A DNA stretch of 20,717 nt from an uncultured Ilumatobacter sp. (GTDB lineage Bacteria > Actinomycetota > Acidimicrobiia > Acidimicrobiales > Ilumatobacteraceae), in contig CALAHA010000394.1 in assembly GCA_937891565.1 (NCBI GenBank), positions 1-20,717 on the forward strand. Direction: 5' to 3'. Made by a program: the position numbers and the translations under genes. The notes beneath the pieces are model-generated. The model had not been told where the DNA came from and did not search any database. It saw nothing but the letters and a program-made list of their open reading frames with translations. Positions 6,101 to 13,140 of this stretch are shown one piece after another (within the stretch, counting starts at the first letter, position 1; each line of letters opens with the position of its first letter).

Positions 6101-6919
6101 TCAGGCTTCGATCAGTTCGCCAGCGTCGTCGGGTGTGGTGGCGTTGACGTTCTTGCCACCAGCCTCGACGTAGCCGTCTTCGCGTGACTTGGCGAGAGCA
6201 ATGCCCAACACCAGGAGCCCGAAGAGGGGCTTGGCGAGCACGTCGCCGAGCGAGTACATCACTTGACGGGCGACCTCGGCGTTGGCCGTGTCGTCGATCA
6301 GCGAAGGCAACATGTAGGCAATCGGGTAGATGCCCCACGTGGCCAGAATGATGTAGCGGAGCCCGTCGACGAGCTTCTTAACGTTGGCGCTTTGGCGGTC
6401 GAGTGACTTGCCGAGCTCAACGAAGAGCACGAACAAGATGTACAGGAACGGCAGGGTTGACAGCACGCCCCAGATGGTGCGAGCCGAAGAGTCGGCTGCA
6501 GCGATTTCGCCCGGGTAGCCGAATGCAATCATCGCGACAGCAGCGATGGTCAAGCGGATGATCAAGCTGCGCGTCTTGCCCTTGGTGAGTTTGAGTACCA
6601 CCACGAGCTCTGCGAGGAGCAGTGGGACGGTCAAGAACCAGTCGACGTAGCGGTAGCCCTCGTTGAAGGGCTCACCGTCTTGGACGTACCTTCCATCGAC
6701 GAAGCTGAACGCATCGGACCAGGATCCGAAGATGCGGACATAATGGTAGAGAGCAATGCCGACGACCAGTGTGGACAGAGTGACTGCCATGCGGTGTTGC
6801 GGCGCCACTCGATTCCTGATCAGTAGGAAGAACAGGAGTGCTGCGCCCATGCTGGCGATGACAAACGAAAATGAGTTGTAGACGAGGTTGTATTGGACCT
6901 CGGTCAGCGAAAACTCCAT
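6101..6919 (-). CDS. Actinorhodopsin/xanthorhodopsin-type light-driven proton pump
   Basis: A 272-residue seven-helix microbial rhodopsin in the inner membrane that pumps protons outward on light absorption. In helix C, YRYVDWFLTVPLLLAE gives acceptor Asp93, Thr97 and donor Glu104, the DTE pattern of bacterial proton pumps. Leu101 occupies the tuning position of proteorhodopsin L105, which predicts green absorption. Helix G has Asp226 and the retinal Schiff-base Lys230 in DVLAKP. His59 in helix B (YHYVRIF) matches the Asp-His pair of the xanthorhodopsin clade. Gly151 in IWGVLST aligns with Gly178 of Gloeobacter rhodopsin, the opening that admits a carotenoid antenna. I placed the start at ATG 6919, with AAGGAG just upstream; ATG 6937 is in frame but lacks such a site. 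It is divergent from a cobalamin-binding regulator and in the same locus as crtY and blh. Confidence 0.96.
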   Translation of the reverse strand: MEFSLTEVQYNLVYNSFSFVIASMGAALLFFLLIRNRVAPQHRMAVTLSTLVVGIALYHYVRIFGSWSDAFSFVDGRYVQDGEPFNEGYRYVDWFLTVPLLLAELVVVLKLTKGKTRSLIIRLTIAAVAMIAFGYPGEIAAADSSARTIWGVLSTLPFLYILFVLFVELGKSLDRQSANVKKLVDGLRYIILATWGIYPIAYMLPSLIDDTANAEVARQVMYSLGDVLAKPLFGLLVLGIALAKSREDGYVEAGGKNVNATTPDDAGELIEA

Positions 6920-6966
6920 TGGGCTTCTCCTTGTCATGAATTGCCCACACCGATGCGGACCAGATC

Positions 6967-6972
6967 ATATTA
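6967..6972 (-). promoter_or_regulatory. Candidate -10 box of the rhodopsin promoter
   Basis: On the minus strand this reads TAATAT, close to the TATAAT consensus. It would place the transcript start about 40 bases before the ATG at 6919. The expected -35 position (6990-6995, CACTAA on the minus strand) is poor and falls inside the TTAG repeat array, so a repressor bound there would cover the promoter. Confidence 0.4.
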
Positions 6973-7004
6973 GCAACGTTTAGTTCGAATTAGTGGTGGT
7001 TAGT
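6970..7004. promoter_or_regulatory. Four direct TTAG repeats at exact 10-bp spacing, candidate CarH-type operator
   Basis: TTAG begins at 6970, 6980, 6990 and 7000, followed by C, T, T and T. The repeats are in helical phase, so four protein subunits could bind one face of the DNA. The array fills the divergent promoter region between the rhodopsin gene and the cobalamin-binding regulator and overlaps the core of both promoters. CarH-family regulators bind as tetramers to arrays of direct repeats about 11 bp apart. Binding here is inferred. Confidence 0.6.
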
Positions 7005-7011
7005 GCATAAT
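7004..7011 (+). promoter_or_regulatory. Candidate extended -10 box of the regulator promoter
   Basis: TGCATAAT resembles an extended -10 element (TG-N-TATAAT). It lies directly after the fourth TTAG repeat and about 27 bases before the regulator ATG at 7038. The -35 region would lie within the repeat array. An alternative box is TAATTAT a few bases later. Confidence 0.35.
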
Positions 7012-7037
7012 TATTTTTCTTCGTCTACGCTGGCCAG

Positions 7038-7832
7038 ATGAGTGAAGAGCCCGAGACGTTGCTGGAGCTGCAATCCGCAGCAGATGCCCTCGGTGTGCAC
7101 TACCAAACCGCGTACCGGTGGGTGCGCAATGGGCGGCTACCTGCTCAGCTCACGGGCGGCAAATATTTGGTGTCCTCTGCTGACATTGCCGAGGTGGGTG
7201 CGAGCCGTCACCTCCCCCAGGCCCCGGCTGTTCCGAGTGCCGCCCGGCTGGATCGTCAGTCGGAGCGAATGCACGAGGCGCTCCTGACCGGCGACGAATC
7301 TGAGGCTCGCAAGATTGCTCGGCGGCTCGTCGACGAAGGCGCGACCATCGTCGAACTCATCGAGCAGGTGATCTCGCCTCCACTGTGTGCGATCGGGCAG
7401 GCATGGCACGACGGCAACTTGACAATCTGGGTTGAGCATCGAGCATCGGCGATCGTCGAGCGTGTGCTCGGCGATCTGCTCCCCAACCCGCGCGGCCGTC
7501 GCCGGGGGACAGTCGTGGTCACTGCGATCTCCGGTGATCTGCACTCGTTGCCGACCACGATGGCTGCGGTGGCGCTTCGTGAGGCGCATTGGCATGTCCA
7601 TCACCTTGGAGCAGACTTGCCTGGTGAGGAACTTATTGACTTTTGTGCAACCCATGCTGAGGTCGACGTGGCTGTGATCTCGGTGACCGAGCCGGACGTC
7701 GCTGCTCAGGCCGAGGAAGTTGCAAACAAGATCCGCGCGGCAGGAACGCCGACACTCGTCGGTGGGCCGGGCAAGACGCTTGGTGGGCTCATCGATGATG
7801 TCCAGCAAGCAGCCGACAGCCGTCGTTCCTGA
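7038..7832 (+). CDS. CarH/LitR-like cobalamin-binding transcriptional regulator, probable light sensor
   Basis: A 264-residue regulator. Residues about 9-50 form a MerR/excisionase-type helix-turn-helix (ALGVHYQTAYRWVRNGRLP, then a short wing with GGKYLV). A linker leads to a helical cap and a B12-binding Rossmann domain. The cap carries Trp123-x9-Glu133-His134, the W-x9-EH motif that contacts adenosylcobalamin in CarH photoreceptors. In the Rossmann domain, D167-L-H169 stands where the lower-axial His of the E/DxHxxG motif is expected, though the final Gly is Pro172. LGADLPGEEL follows, as in other cobalamin domains. Known CarH proteins repress carotenoid genes in the dark as tetramers and release DNA when light breaks the Co-C bond. 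Here the gene is divergent from the rhodopsin gene across a TTAG repeat array. No clear ribosome binding site precedes the ATG. Confidence 0.87.
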   Translation: MSEEPETLLELQSAADALGVHYQTAYRWVRNGRLPAQLTGGKYLVSSADIAEVGASRHLPQAPAVPSAARLDRQSERMHEALLTGDESEARKIARRLVDEGATIVELIEQVISPPLCAIGQAWHDGNLTIWVEHRASAIVERVLGDLLPNPRGRRRGTVVVTAISGDLHSLPTTMAAVALREAHWHVHHLGADLPGEELIDFCATHAEVDVAVISVTEPDVAAQAEEVANKIRAAGTPTLVGGPGKTLGGLIDDVQQAADSRRS

Positions 7833-7957
7833 CGGGGGCTGTACTGGCGCAAAGCCAATTCTTCCTGGTGAACGTTTGGGTCAACCTGGTGGGGTGCTGG
7901 TCGCGCTGACGCTGGCCGGCGTGGCTCGTTCCTCAACCTTCACGCAAGAATGAGGGC

Positions 7958-8524
7958 ATGTCACTGCACGCCACTCGGCCGACTATTTCGCAACTGCGTA
8001 CGCTCGCTGAGGCGTCGACCGTAGACGAGCTGACGTACTCGCCAGTCGGCATCACCGCTGGGAGCACCGCTCCACCCGGCTTTCGCCGCGGCCAATGGTC
8101 CCGCGAGCTCGGGAACGGTCGCCCGGTCTTTGAACGTGCCTCCGAGGCGCTTCGCGACTGGCGTATGCAATCAACGTCAGGGCTGATCGTGGCTCACCCA
8201 GGACAACCGGCCGTCGGGGCCGTTGTTGCAATGGCCGCGCCCCTGCCCGTTGGCTACATCGACGTTGTGTGTCGCGTCGTCGCCGTGGATGATCAGAACG
8301 ACCGATTTGGATTTACGTACGGAACGTTGCCGGTGCACCCTGAACAAGGCGAAGAGTCTTTTGCGATCGTCATCGCGCCCGACGGGGTCGTGACGGTCGA
8401 GATCACTGCGGTGTCGCGCTCGCGTCATCCGTTGGCTCGGGCATTCCCTCCGATAGCGCGACGACTCCAACACATCGCGACGAATCGGTACCTCACCGCG
8501 ATGCAGTCCCTCGTCGCTGAGTAG
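7958..8524 (+). CDS. DUF1990 family protein
   Basis: A 188-residue protein matching the DUF1990 (UPF0548) family by its sequence pattern: LTYSPVG near residue 26, PPGFRRGQWSRELG, then a conserved ALRDW segment and a C-terminal strand-rich half with FGFTYGTLPVHPE and a final helix with RRLQHIATNRY. No signal peptide or membrane segment is evident. The function of the family is not established. The ATG at 7958 has GAGGG just upstream (spacing is short). It follows the cobalamin-binding regulator by 125 bases on the same strand and converges with the carotenoid operon (49-base gap). A role in the light locus is only suggested by position. Confidence 0.8.
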   Translation: MSLHATRPTISQLRTLAEASTVDELTYSPVGITAGSTAPPGFRRGQWSRELGNGRPVFERASEALRDWRMQSTSGLIVAHPGQPAVGAVVAMAAPLPVGYIDVVCRVVAVDDQNDRFGFTYGTLPVHPEQGEESFAIVIAPDGVVTVEITAVSRSRHPLARAFPPIARRLQHIATNRYLTAMQSLVAE

Positions 8525-8573
8525 CCAGCAAATATGGCCGTCGAAGATTCGCTCGGGCACGCGACCTTTTTGG

Positions 8574-9569
8574 TCAGGTACCCGCTGCTGCGGTCGACCA
8601 CAACCGTTCGACCACAACCATATGGGGCAGGGTCAGCATGCTGACGAAGACCAGCGTGATCGGGACAATTAACTCGGTCTGGCCGAGGGACTGTGCGCCA
8701 CCGACGAGTATCGCCAGCGCAGCAATTGACACGGCACTCCGCGGCGCGACGAGTCGGGCCAGTTCCATTGGTCTCAATGCGGCCAAGGTCCTACGGTGGC
8801 CAAGCACGTTGGCAAGGACGTTGAGGTGGTTCAGTGAGTGCCACAACCCGAAATACACCGCGAACCCGATGAGGGGGTCGGCCGCAACGAGGAGCGCCGT
8901 CAACGAGATGATGGTGATGACCTCGCGCTTGATCGTTGCCCAATCGCCGATGCGCGGTGCGACGACGAGCCCGACAACGAGGTGCTGCCCGACAAGCACC
9001 GTTGACCAGAGCGCTGTATGCCCGGCGAGCCACGGCCACAAGGTCGGATCGAATCCACCCAACCGTTCGATCACCGGCGCAACCGTGGTGAGATTCGCAA
9101 CAAGTACGAGTCCGACCAAAAAGAACCCGCGTGACAGCTGGATGGCGAGCTGATACCAGCGGTCCATCCCGAGGTAAGCCAGATCGCTCTGTCCGAAGTG
9201 ATGGATCGAGACGAGAAGGAATCCGGCCAGGGCAACCCCGGGGATCGCCAGCCAAACCAGCCCGTATGCGGCCATCGCTCCGACATACAGAAGGTGGAAC
9301 CGCAACTGCGAGACCTGAGCAACGGGGGCGAGCCCTGATGTCGATGGCCCGGTACGTTCGAACGTCGCAGCGACGAGGTGATCGACCGCTCCGTGTGGAA
9401 TTCCAAACAGGGCAATCACGAACACAACGATTGCGACCGAGACCGTGTCGTTCGACGAGGTCACCATCGCCGCCGCCGTGACCAATGCCGTGATTGCCAC
9501 CACGAGGCGCAAGACTCGCGGCGACGTCGGCGCCCGACGTGCCTCGAGACGCGAGATGAGCGCGGTCAT
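8574..9569 (-). CDS. blh: Brp/Blh family beta-carotene 15,15'-dioxygenase
   Basis: A 331-residue integral membrane enzyme that splits beta-carotene into two retinal molecules, the chromophore of the rhodopsin encoded nearby. The expected histidine-rich motifs are all visible: GIPHGAVDH, SIHHFGQSD, LWHSLNH and TLPHMVVVE, which would ligate the catalytic iron. Many hydrophobic helices alternate with these motifs, as in the family. I set the start at ATG 9569, which overlaps the crtY stop in an ATGA arrangement, so translation is probably coupled; a longer frame starting at 9641 overlaps crtY too far to be likely. It is the last gene of the operon on this strand. The assignment is firm. Confidence 0.94.
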   Translation of the reverse strand: MTALISRLEARRAPTSPRVLRLVVAITALVTAAAMVTSSNDTVSVAIVVFVIALFGIPHGAVDHLVAATFERTGPSTSGLAPVAQVSQLRFHLLYVGAMAAYGLVWLAIPGVALAGFLLVSIHHFGQSDLAYLGMDRWYQLAIQLSRGFFLVGLVLVANLTTVAPVIERLGGFDPTLWPWLAGHTALWSTVLVGQHLVVGLVVAPRIGDWATIKREVITIISLTALLVAADPLIGFAVYFGLWHSLNHLNVLANVLGHRRTLAALRPMELARLVAPRSAVSIAALAILVGGAQSLGQTELIVPITLVFVSMLTLPHMVVVERLWSTAAAGT

Positions 9570-10777
9570 GGGCGGCTGGTGATGGCAGTTGCCAGGTCGG
9601 CGCCGAACTCGGCGACAGCGGCTCGCATGAACGGGACCCAAGGCAGTTTTGCGATCATCCGCGCGTCGTTGCTCAGAGTGCTGTCCTCATCGAGGAACGT
9701 GAGCACGTCGTCGATTGGCGTACTTGCGTAGAGGCGCTCAAAGATAGTTCGACCGTGCTCGGGGTGGTGATGCAAAATGTTGAGCAAGGTGCGATCGGCG
9801 AACCAATACCGCGCCGGGGGCTGGGGGACAGGTGAGGGCGTCGTGCCGTCGGCCCAGTGGCTGATCAGATGGTGCGACTGGGAATGGATCCGCTGAAAGG
9901 TGTAGCCGCTTGTTGGTTTCGTCATCCCGCCGACGGTGCCGACATTCCAGACATGCTGGCCCCATTGCTGGCCTGGGCGACGATCATCCATAGGGATGAC
10001 GCCGTACTCGGTGCGGTCGATCGAGACGTCGCCCGCCCCGAGCCGATCGAGATGCTGACGGATCTGTGCATCGTAGAAAGCACTGTCGCGAGGCTCGAGA
10101 GAGAACATTGTCAGTTCGACGAGTGCCCGATTCGGTGTCTCGGGAAGAACATAGAAAAATGTGGTGGCACCGAGCTGGTCCGTGTCGAAATCCATCAGCG
10201 TTGCGACGTGGGGGTCAAAAATCGGGAATTGGGTCCGAACCTCCCAGCCACCAAAGTGTTGCCGCAGCGGATGACGGACACGTGCGACGCTGTCGGAAGG
10301 CGACAACTGCGTGCTTTGCAGCACGAGTGGTGCACGCAGCTCGCCTTCAGCAAGTTCGACGACTCCGCCGTCATGATCGTCACGAAGACTGATGATGTCC
10401 TGGGTAACAAATCGAATGTTGGGGCGACCAGCGGCCTCCCTGAGAATGGCCTCTTCGTAGTCCCGCTGCCGGACACGGTGGTAGAGCCGCTGTCCTGACC
10501 CTGACTCGCGGATCCTCGCTTTGTTTTGCAATTGGCCAACGGTTTCCCATCCGGGGAACCGGACCTTCAAACGGGCCCAGCTGCGGTCCGCAAGGCCGGC
10601 GAACGGTGCATCTTGTGTTCCCCAGAACGCCCATGTCCGATCGTCGCCGACCTCAAAGTCACGGTCAATCACCAAGACATTCCGGCGTTCGTTCGGCCGC
10701 TGCATGACCTGCCACAGCGCGCTCAACCCAGCACAGCCTGCTCCGGCGATGATCAGATCAGCATCGAACGTGGCCAC
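9566..10777 (-). CDS. crtY: Lycopene beta-cyclase, CrtY type
   Basis: A 403-residue FAD-dependent cyclase that converts lycopene to beta-carotene. The N-terminal dinucleotide fold reads LIIAGAGCAGLSA. Later family landmarks include RQHFGGWEVRT, the LMDFDT segment, FFYVLPET, VELTMFS, a VIPMD motif, and GTVGGMTKPTSGYTFQRI, typical of CrtY/CrtL cyclases rather than the two-subunit CrtYc/Yd form of many actinobacteria. The start is GTG 10777, 10 bases after the upstream small membrane-protein gene ends. The stop overlaps the start of blh. No phytoene synthase or desaturase gene is in the window, so lycopene must be made from genes elsewhere. The call is firm. Confidence 0.94.
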   Translation of the reverse strand: MATFDADLIIAGAGCAGLSALWQVMQRPNERRNVLVIDRDFEVGDDRTWAFWGTQDAPFAGLADRSWARLKVRFPGWETVGQLQNKARIRESGSGQRLYHRVRQRDYEEAILREAAGRPNIRFVTQDIISLRDDHDGGVVELAEGELRAPLVLQSTQLSPSDSVARVRHPLRQHFGGWEVRTQFPIFDPHVATLMDFDTDQLGATTFFYVLPETPNRALVELTMFSLEPRDSAFYDAQIRQHLDRLGAGDVSIDRTEYGVIPMDDRRPGQQWGQHVWNVGTVGGMTKPTSGYTFQRIHSQSHHLISHWADGTTPSPVPQPPARYWFADRTLLNILHHHPEHGRTIFERLYASTPIDDVLTFLDEDSTLSNDARMIAKLPWVPFMRAAVAEFGADLATAITSRP

Positions 10778-10787
10778 GCGCTATTGC

Positions 10788-10982
10788 CTAGTAGTCGGCG
10801 CGGATGATGTCTCGTGTCGGCACTTCGCCTTCGGGCTTTTTAGGGTTGCTGGCGATTTTTGCAGTGAGTTCGGGACTCGACTTCATCTGCTCCCTGGTCA
10901 ACTGCAGCCCTCCGGCGATGACCGTGCCGTAAACGGTGAGAAAAAAGACGAGCACACCGACACCGAAGATGACAATGGTCAT
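10788..10982 (-). CDS. Small single-pass membrane protein (64 residues), function unknown
   Basis: A 64-residue protein with one N-terminal membrane helix (about residues 2-25, VIFGVGVLVFFLTVYGTVIAG) and a charged C-terminal tail of about 38 residues containing TREQMK and a Pro/Lys/Glu-rich segment. AGAAGG 7 bases upstream supports ATG 10982. Its ATG overlaps the stop of the preceding small membrane-protein gene (ATGA), and crtY begins 10 bases after it ends, so it is embedded in the retinal operon. I do not recognise a family. A membrane adaptor for carotenoid or retinal enzymes, or a rhodopsin accessory subunit, is speculation from position. Confidence 0.72.
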   Translation of the reverse strand: MTIVIFGVGVLVFFLTVYGTVIAGGLQLTREQMKSSPELTAKIASNPKKPEGEVPTRDIIRADY

Positions 10983-11212
10983 GAGCCAACCTTCTCGCGT
11001 TCAGTGACTGCGACTGATTCTCGTGCCGGCGCAACGATCAGCGTGCCGAGTGAATGAATCGACGGGACCCAAAGACCGACGAAGATGCCAGCGCTCTCTT
11101 CGCCCAACACGAAGTACAGATACACCGAGAAGAGAAACGACATGAACCCGGCTATGAGGAACGGAAGTTTGATCTTGAAGTCCGGCGGGAGGTTATTGAA
11201 CAGATTTTTCAC
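10979..11212 (-). CDS. Small two-helix membrane protein (77 residues), first gene of the retinal operon
   Basis: A 77-residue protein starting at GTG 11212, with GAAAGG 6 bases upstream. It has a basic/amphipathic N-terminus (NLFNNLPPDFKIK), a first membrane helix (LPFLIAGFMSFLFSVYLYF), and a second hydrophobic segment including GIFVGLWVPSIHSLGTLI, then a charged tail. The frame stays open upstream to 11473, but that part looks non-coding and runs antisense to the DoxX gene. It overlaps the next small gene by 4 bases. I do not recognise the family. The compact, coupled order small protein, small protein, crtY, blh suggests a role in retinal supply or rhodopsin assembly, which is not shown by the sequence itself. 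Confidence 0.68.
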   Translation of the reverse strand: MKNLFNNLPPDFKIKLPFLIAGFMSFLFSVYLYFVLGEESAGIFVGLWVPSIHSLGTLIVAPARESVAVTEREKVGS

Positions 11213-11246
11213 AGAGGACCTTTCCCCAGTAGTATTTAAACACACG

Positions 11247-11256
11247 TTAGCACTAA
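11247..11256. promoter_or_regulatory. TTAG-CA-CTAA palindrome in the retinal operon promoter region
   Basis: This 10-base perfect palindrome lies 35 bases before the first gene of the retinal operon (start 11212, minus strand). It contains TTAG in both orientations, the same tetramer that makes up the array between the rhodopsin and regulator genes. An AT-rich stretch (11230-11260) surrounds it and may include the promoter. It is a candidate second site for the cobalamin-binding regulator, but a four-base match is weak evidence. Confidence 0.3.
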
Positions 11257-11356
11257 TAAAAACGAACGCAATGGCCGCACGCACAAGTTCGATGGAGCGC
11301 CCGTGAACCCTGAGCTCAGGAGGGCCTTCAGATGCAAGGTCGCCTATGCTGAGGCC

Positions 11357-11734
11357 ATGAAGATCGTTGGCCGAATCGCTCAAACAGTCGCAGCACTCTG
11401 GATTCTTAACGTCTGGTTCAACCGATTTAACAAAGACACCGGCTATCGCGGAGGCGGCGCGACCAACATGCAAGAAGAATTCGCCGAGTACGGGTTCTCA
11501 AAAAACCAGATGTATGCCGTTGGCGCAGCCAAGGTCAGCCTGGCGACCCTCATGCTGGCCGGGCACGCAGCACCCAAGCTGGTCCGCCCAGCCTCCACCG
11601 GCCTCGCAATGTTCATGGTCGGAGCGATCGGCATGCACATGAAGGTCAAGGACCCGATCAAGCGTTCAATGCCAGCGATCACCGTCTTGACACTGTCGAC
11701 CGTGGCGGCGCTCGCTGCTGACGGTCGCGACTGA
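11357..11734 (+). CDS. DoxX-like small membrane protein
   Basis: A 125-residue protein with four predicted membrane helices, beginning MKIVGRIAQTVAALWIL, then MYAVGAAKVSLATLMLAG, RPASTGLAMFMVGAIGM and a C-terminal AITVLTLSTVAALA. The layout and the G-A-x-K motif at the second helix fit the DoxX superfamily of small membrane proteins linked to quinone or redox functions; the exact role is not known. I chose ATG 11357 because it begins right at the first helix. A GTG at 11303 with TGGAG upstream would add 18 residues. It is divergent from the retinal operon and converges with another DoxX-like gene (52-base gap). Confidence 0.68.
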   Translation: MKIVGRIAQTVAALWILNVWFNRFNKDTGYRGGGATNMQEEFAEYGFSKNQMYAVGAAKVSLATLMLAGHAAPKLVRPASTGLAMFMVGAIGMHMKVKDPIKRSMPAITVLTLSTVAALAADGRD

Positions 11735-11786
11735 CAGCCACAGCACACCGTTACTCGCGCCGCTGCTCTGCAGGTCGTTGCTCAGA

Positions 11787-12125
11787 TCACTGGGTGACGA
11801 ATAGAAACACCAGTGTTGCGTTCAACACAGCGAGGGTGCCAGCAGGAACCATCAGCCTTGGGCCATCGTGAATTTTGTAGCGAGCAGCAAGCCCAAGCAG
11901 CATCATCAGCGTGAGCCCGCTGGCCGCAGCGGCTCCCAATGGAGCAACGAAGATCCCGATTGCGACCCCGGCTGCACCTAACAACTGCATCGAACCGACG
12001 AAAACTCGTACTCTCGGCATGCCGTAACGCTCGAACTCGCTACGTGGCGGATTTCCGAAGAGCGTCTCGCCTCCGTAATAGAAAAACGCCAGCGTCGAGG
12101 TGGCGGCGAGGGTCACCAGGAGCAT
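11787..12125 (-). CDS. DoxX-like (four-helix) membrane protein
   Basis: A 112-residue integral membrane protein with four hydrophobic segments. The stretch between helices one and two, FERYGMPRVRVFVGSMQLLG, is characteristic of small DoxX-like proteins, followed by AAGVAIGIFVAPLGAAA, a third helix with GLTLMMLLGLAARYK and a C-terminal helix. No enzymatic motif is visible. The frame starts at ATG 12125 with no clear ribosome binding site. It lies 63 bases downstream of the MpaB-like gene on the same strand and may be co-transcribed with it. The family is likely, the function unknown. Confidence 0.75.
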   Translation of the reverse strand: MLLVTLAATSTLAFFYYGGETLFGNPPRSEFERYGMPRVRVFVGSMQLLGAAGVAIGIFVAPLGAAAASGLTLMMLLGLAARYKIHDGPRLMVPAGTLAVLNATLVFLFVTQ

Positions 12126-12188
12126 CTAGGTGCTGACTGTATGACCGTCGGTGACATGTTGTTCGTTGATGTGCGCACTCGGTTGCCG

Positions 12189-13136
12189 TCAGTCTGAGGT
12201 TGAGGGACGACTCGTACGTGTCGCACGCACGATTTCGGCGGCATCTGCCGGGAGGGGCTGCCGAAACAAGCCAGGAGGTACGGTCGCTCCGGCCCGGACG
12301 AGTGCCAGGTGCCAAGAGGGCGATGCTCCAAGCGTCCAGCGAAGGCCGCTCACGACAGCCCCTCCCAGACGCGATCGTGCCTGCGACGGCTGCAGGCAGA
12401 GAATGTCACTGATCCGTGCGGGGATAGTCGACACTGCTGCATCTAAGAGCGGTCTGTAGCCCAGCTTGACGCCGAGGGGGAGCGGTGGGTTCCGAAGGAA
12501 CGCAGACGCGTTGGCCTGGTCGGCCGAAGCGCAGAGTGCTGGATGGTCAGCAACCCATTTCGAGAGTTCGTCCGCCGTGAGTGGCAGGGGCGATGCTCCG
12601 AGAAGGGCCCCGATCGAGGCCTGCTCGGTGACGAACTGGTCGGCCTCGAGCACGGACAGTCGCTCGGGTCCAAAGGTTTGGTACGCCACCAGAAACGAGT
12701 CGGTCAAGACGTTGTGAACCCAAGCTGCCAATTCGGGCTGCGCTGCGCTGTATGGCTCGCCTCGTGCCGACTCGCCCCGGACCGGACGGTGTGCCGAACG
12801 TACTTCAGCCACTGCGGCTTCCACCTCGGGGTGGGAGCCATAGGTGGTCTCGGTGACGTAGAAGGATGTTCGGTTCAGCCTTCCAAAGGGGTCGGTCCGG
12901 TAACGCGAATGTTGTTCGACGCCAGCCACGACCTCGGGATGAGCTGCCTGAACGAGTAGCGCCCGAATCCCACCGACAAACGCAGCGGTGTCGCCGATGA
13001 CGCGCCAGGAGATCGAGCCGGGGCCGAGTAAGCCCTGGTCGCCCTGGTAATCCAGGGTGTTCTTGAGCGGCATTGGGCCGTGGGAGAACAGCGATGTCGT
13101 AGCGGAGACGACTTGGTCACGAATGTAATTAATCAT
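12189..13136 (-). CDS. MpaB/DUF2236 family oxygenase-like protein
   Basis: A protein of about 315 residues matching the DUF2236 family (MpaB, latex-clearing-protein relatives, often called oxygenase MpaB family). Typical signs are SWRVIGDTAAFVGGIRALLVQAAHPEVVAG, the HSRYRTDPFGRLNRT segment, a VTETTYG motif and the helical middle with WVHNVLTDSFLVAYQ. In family members several conserved His/Arg residues around these segments bind a b-type heme. I chose ATG 13136; the frame stays open upstream to 13334, but that part runs into the end of the LuxR gene and looks non-coding. A perfect hairpin (13141-13158) sits directly before the start and could mask it. The substrate is unknown. Confidence 0.85.
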   Translation of the reverse strand: MINYIRDQVVSATTSLFSHGPMPLKNTLDYQGDQGLLGPGSISWRVIGDTAAFVGGIRALLVQAAHPEVVAGVEQHSRYRTDPFGRLNRTSFYVTETTYGSHPEVEAAVAEVRSAHRPVRGESARGEPYSAAQPELAAWVHNVLTDSFLVAYQTFGPERLSVLEADQFVTEQASIGALLGASPLPLTADELSKWVADHPALCASADQANASAFLRNPPLPLGVKLGYRPLLDAAVSTIPARISDILCLQPSQARSRLGGAVVSGLRWTLGASPSWHLALVRAGATVPPGLFRQPLPADAAEIVRATRTSRPSTSD

Positions 13137-13140
13137 GGTG

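Noticed and set aside
9857..10498. Plus-strand open frame of 213 codons opposite crtY
   Set aside because: Antisense to the lycopene cyclase gene, which has all family motifs.
11247..11256. CIRCE heat-shock element, because TTAGCACT matches its left half
   Set aside because: The right half (GAGTGCTAA) is absent at the required spacing, and the site is far from groES.
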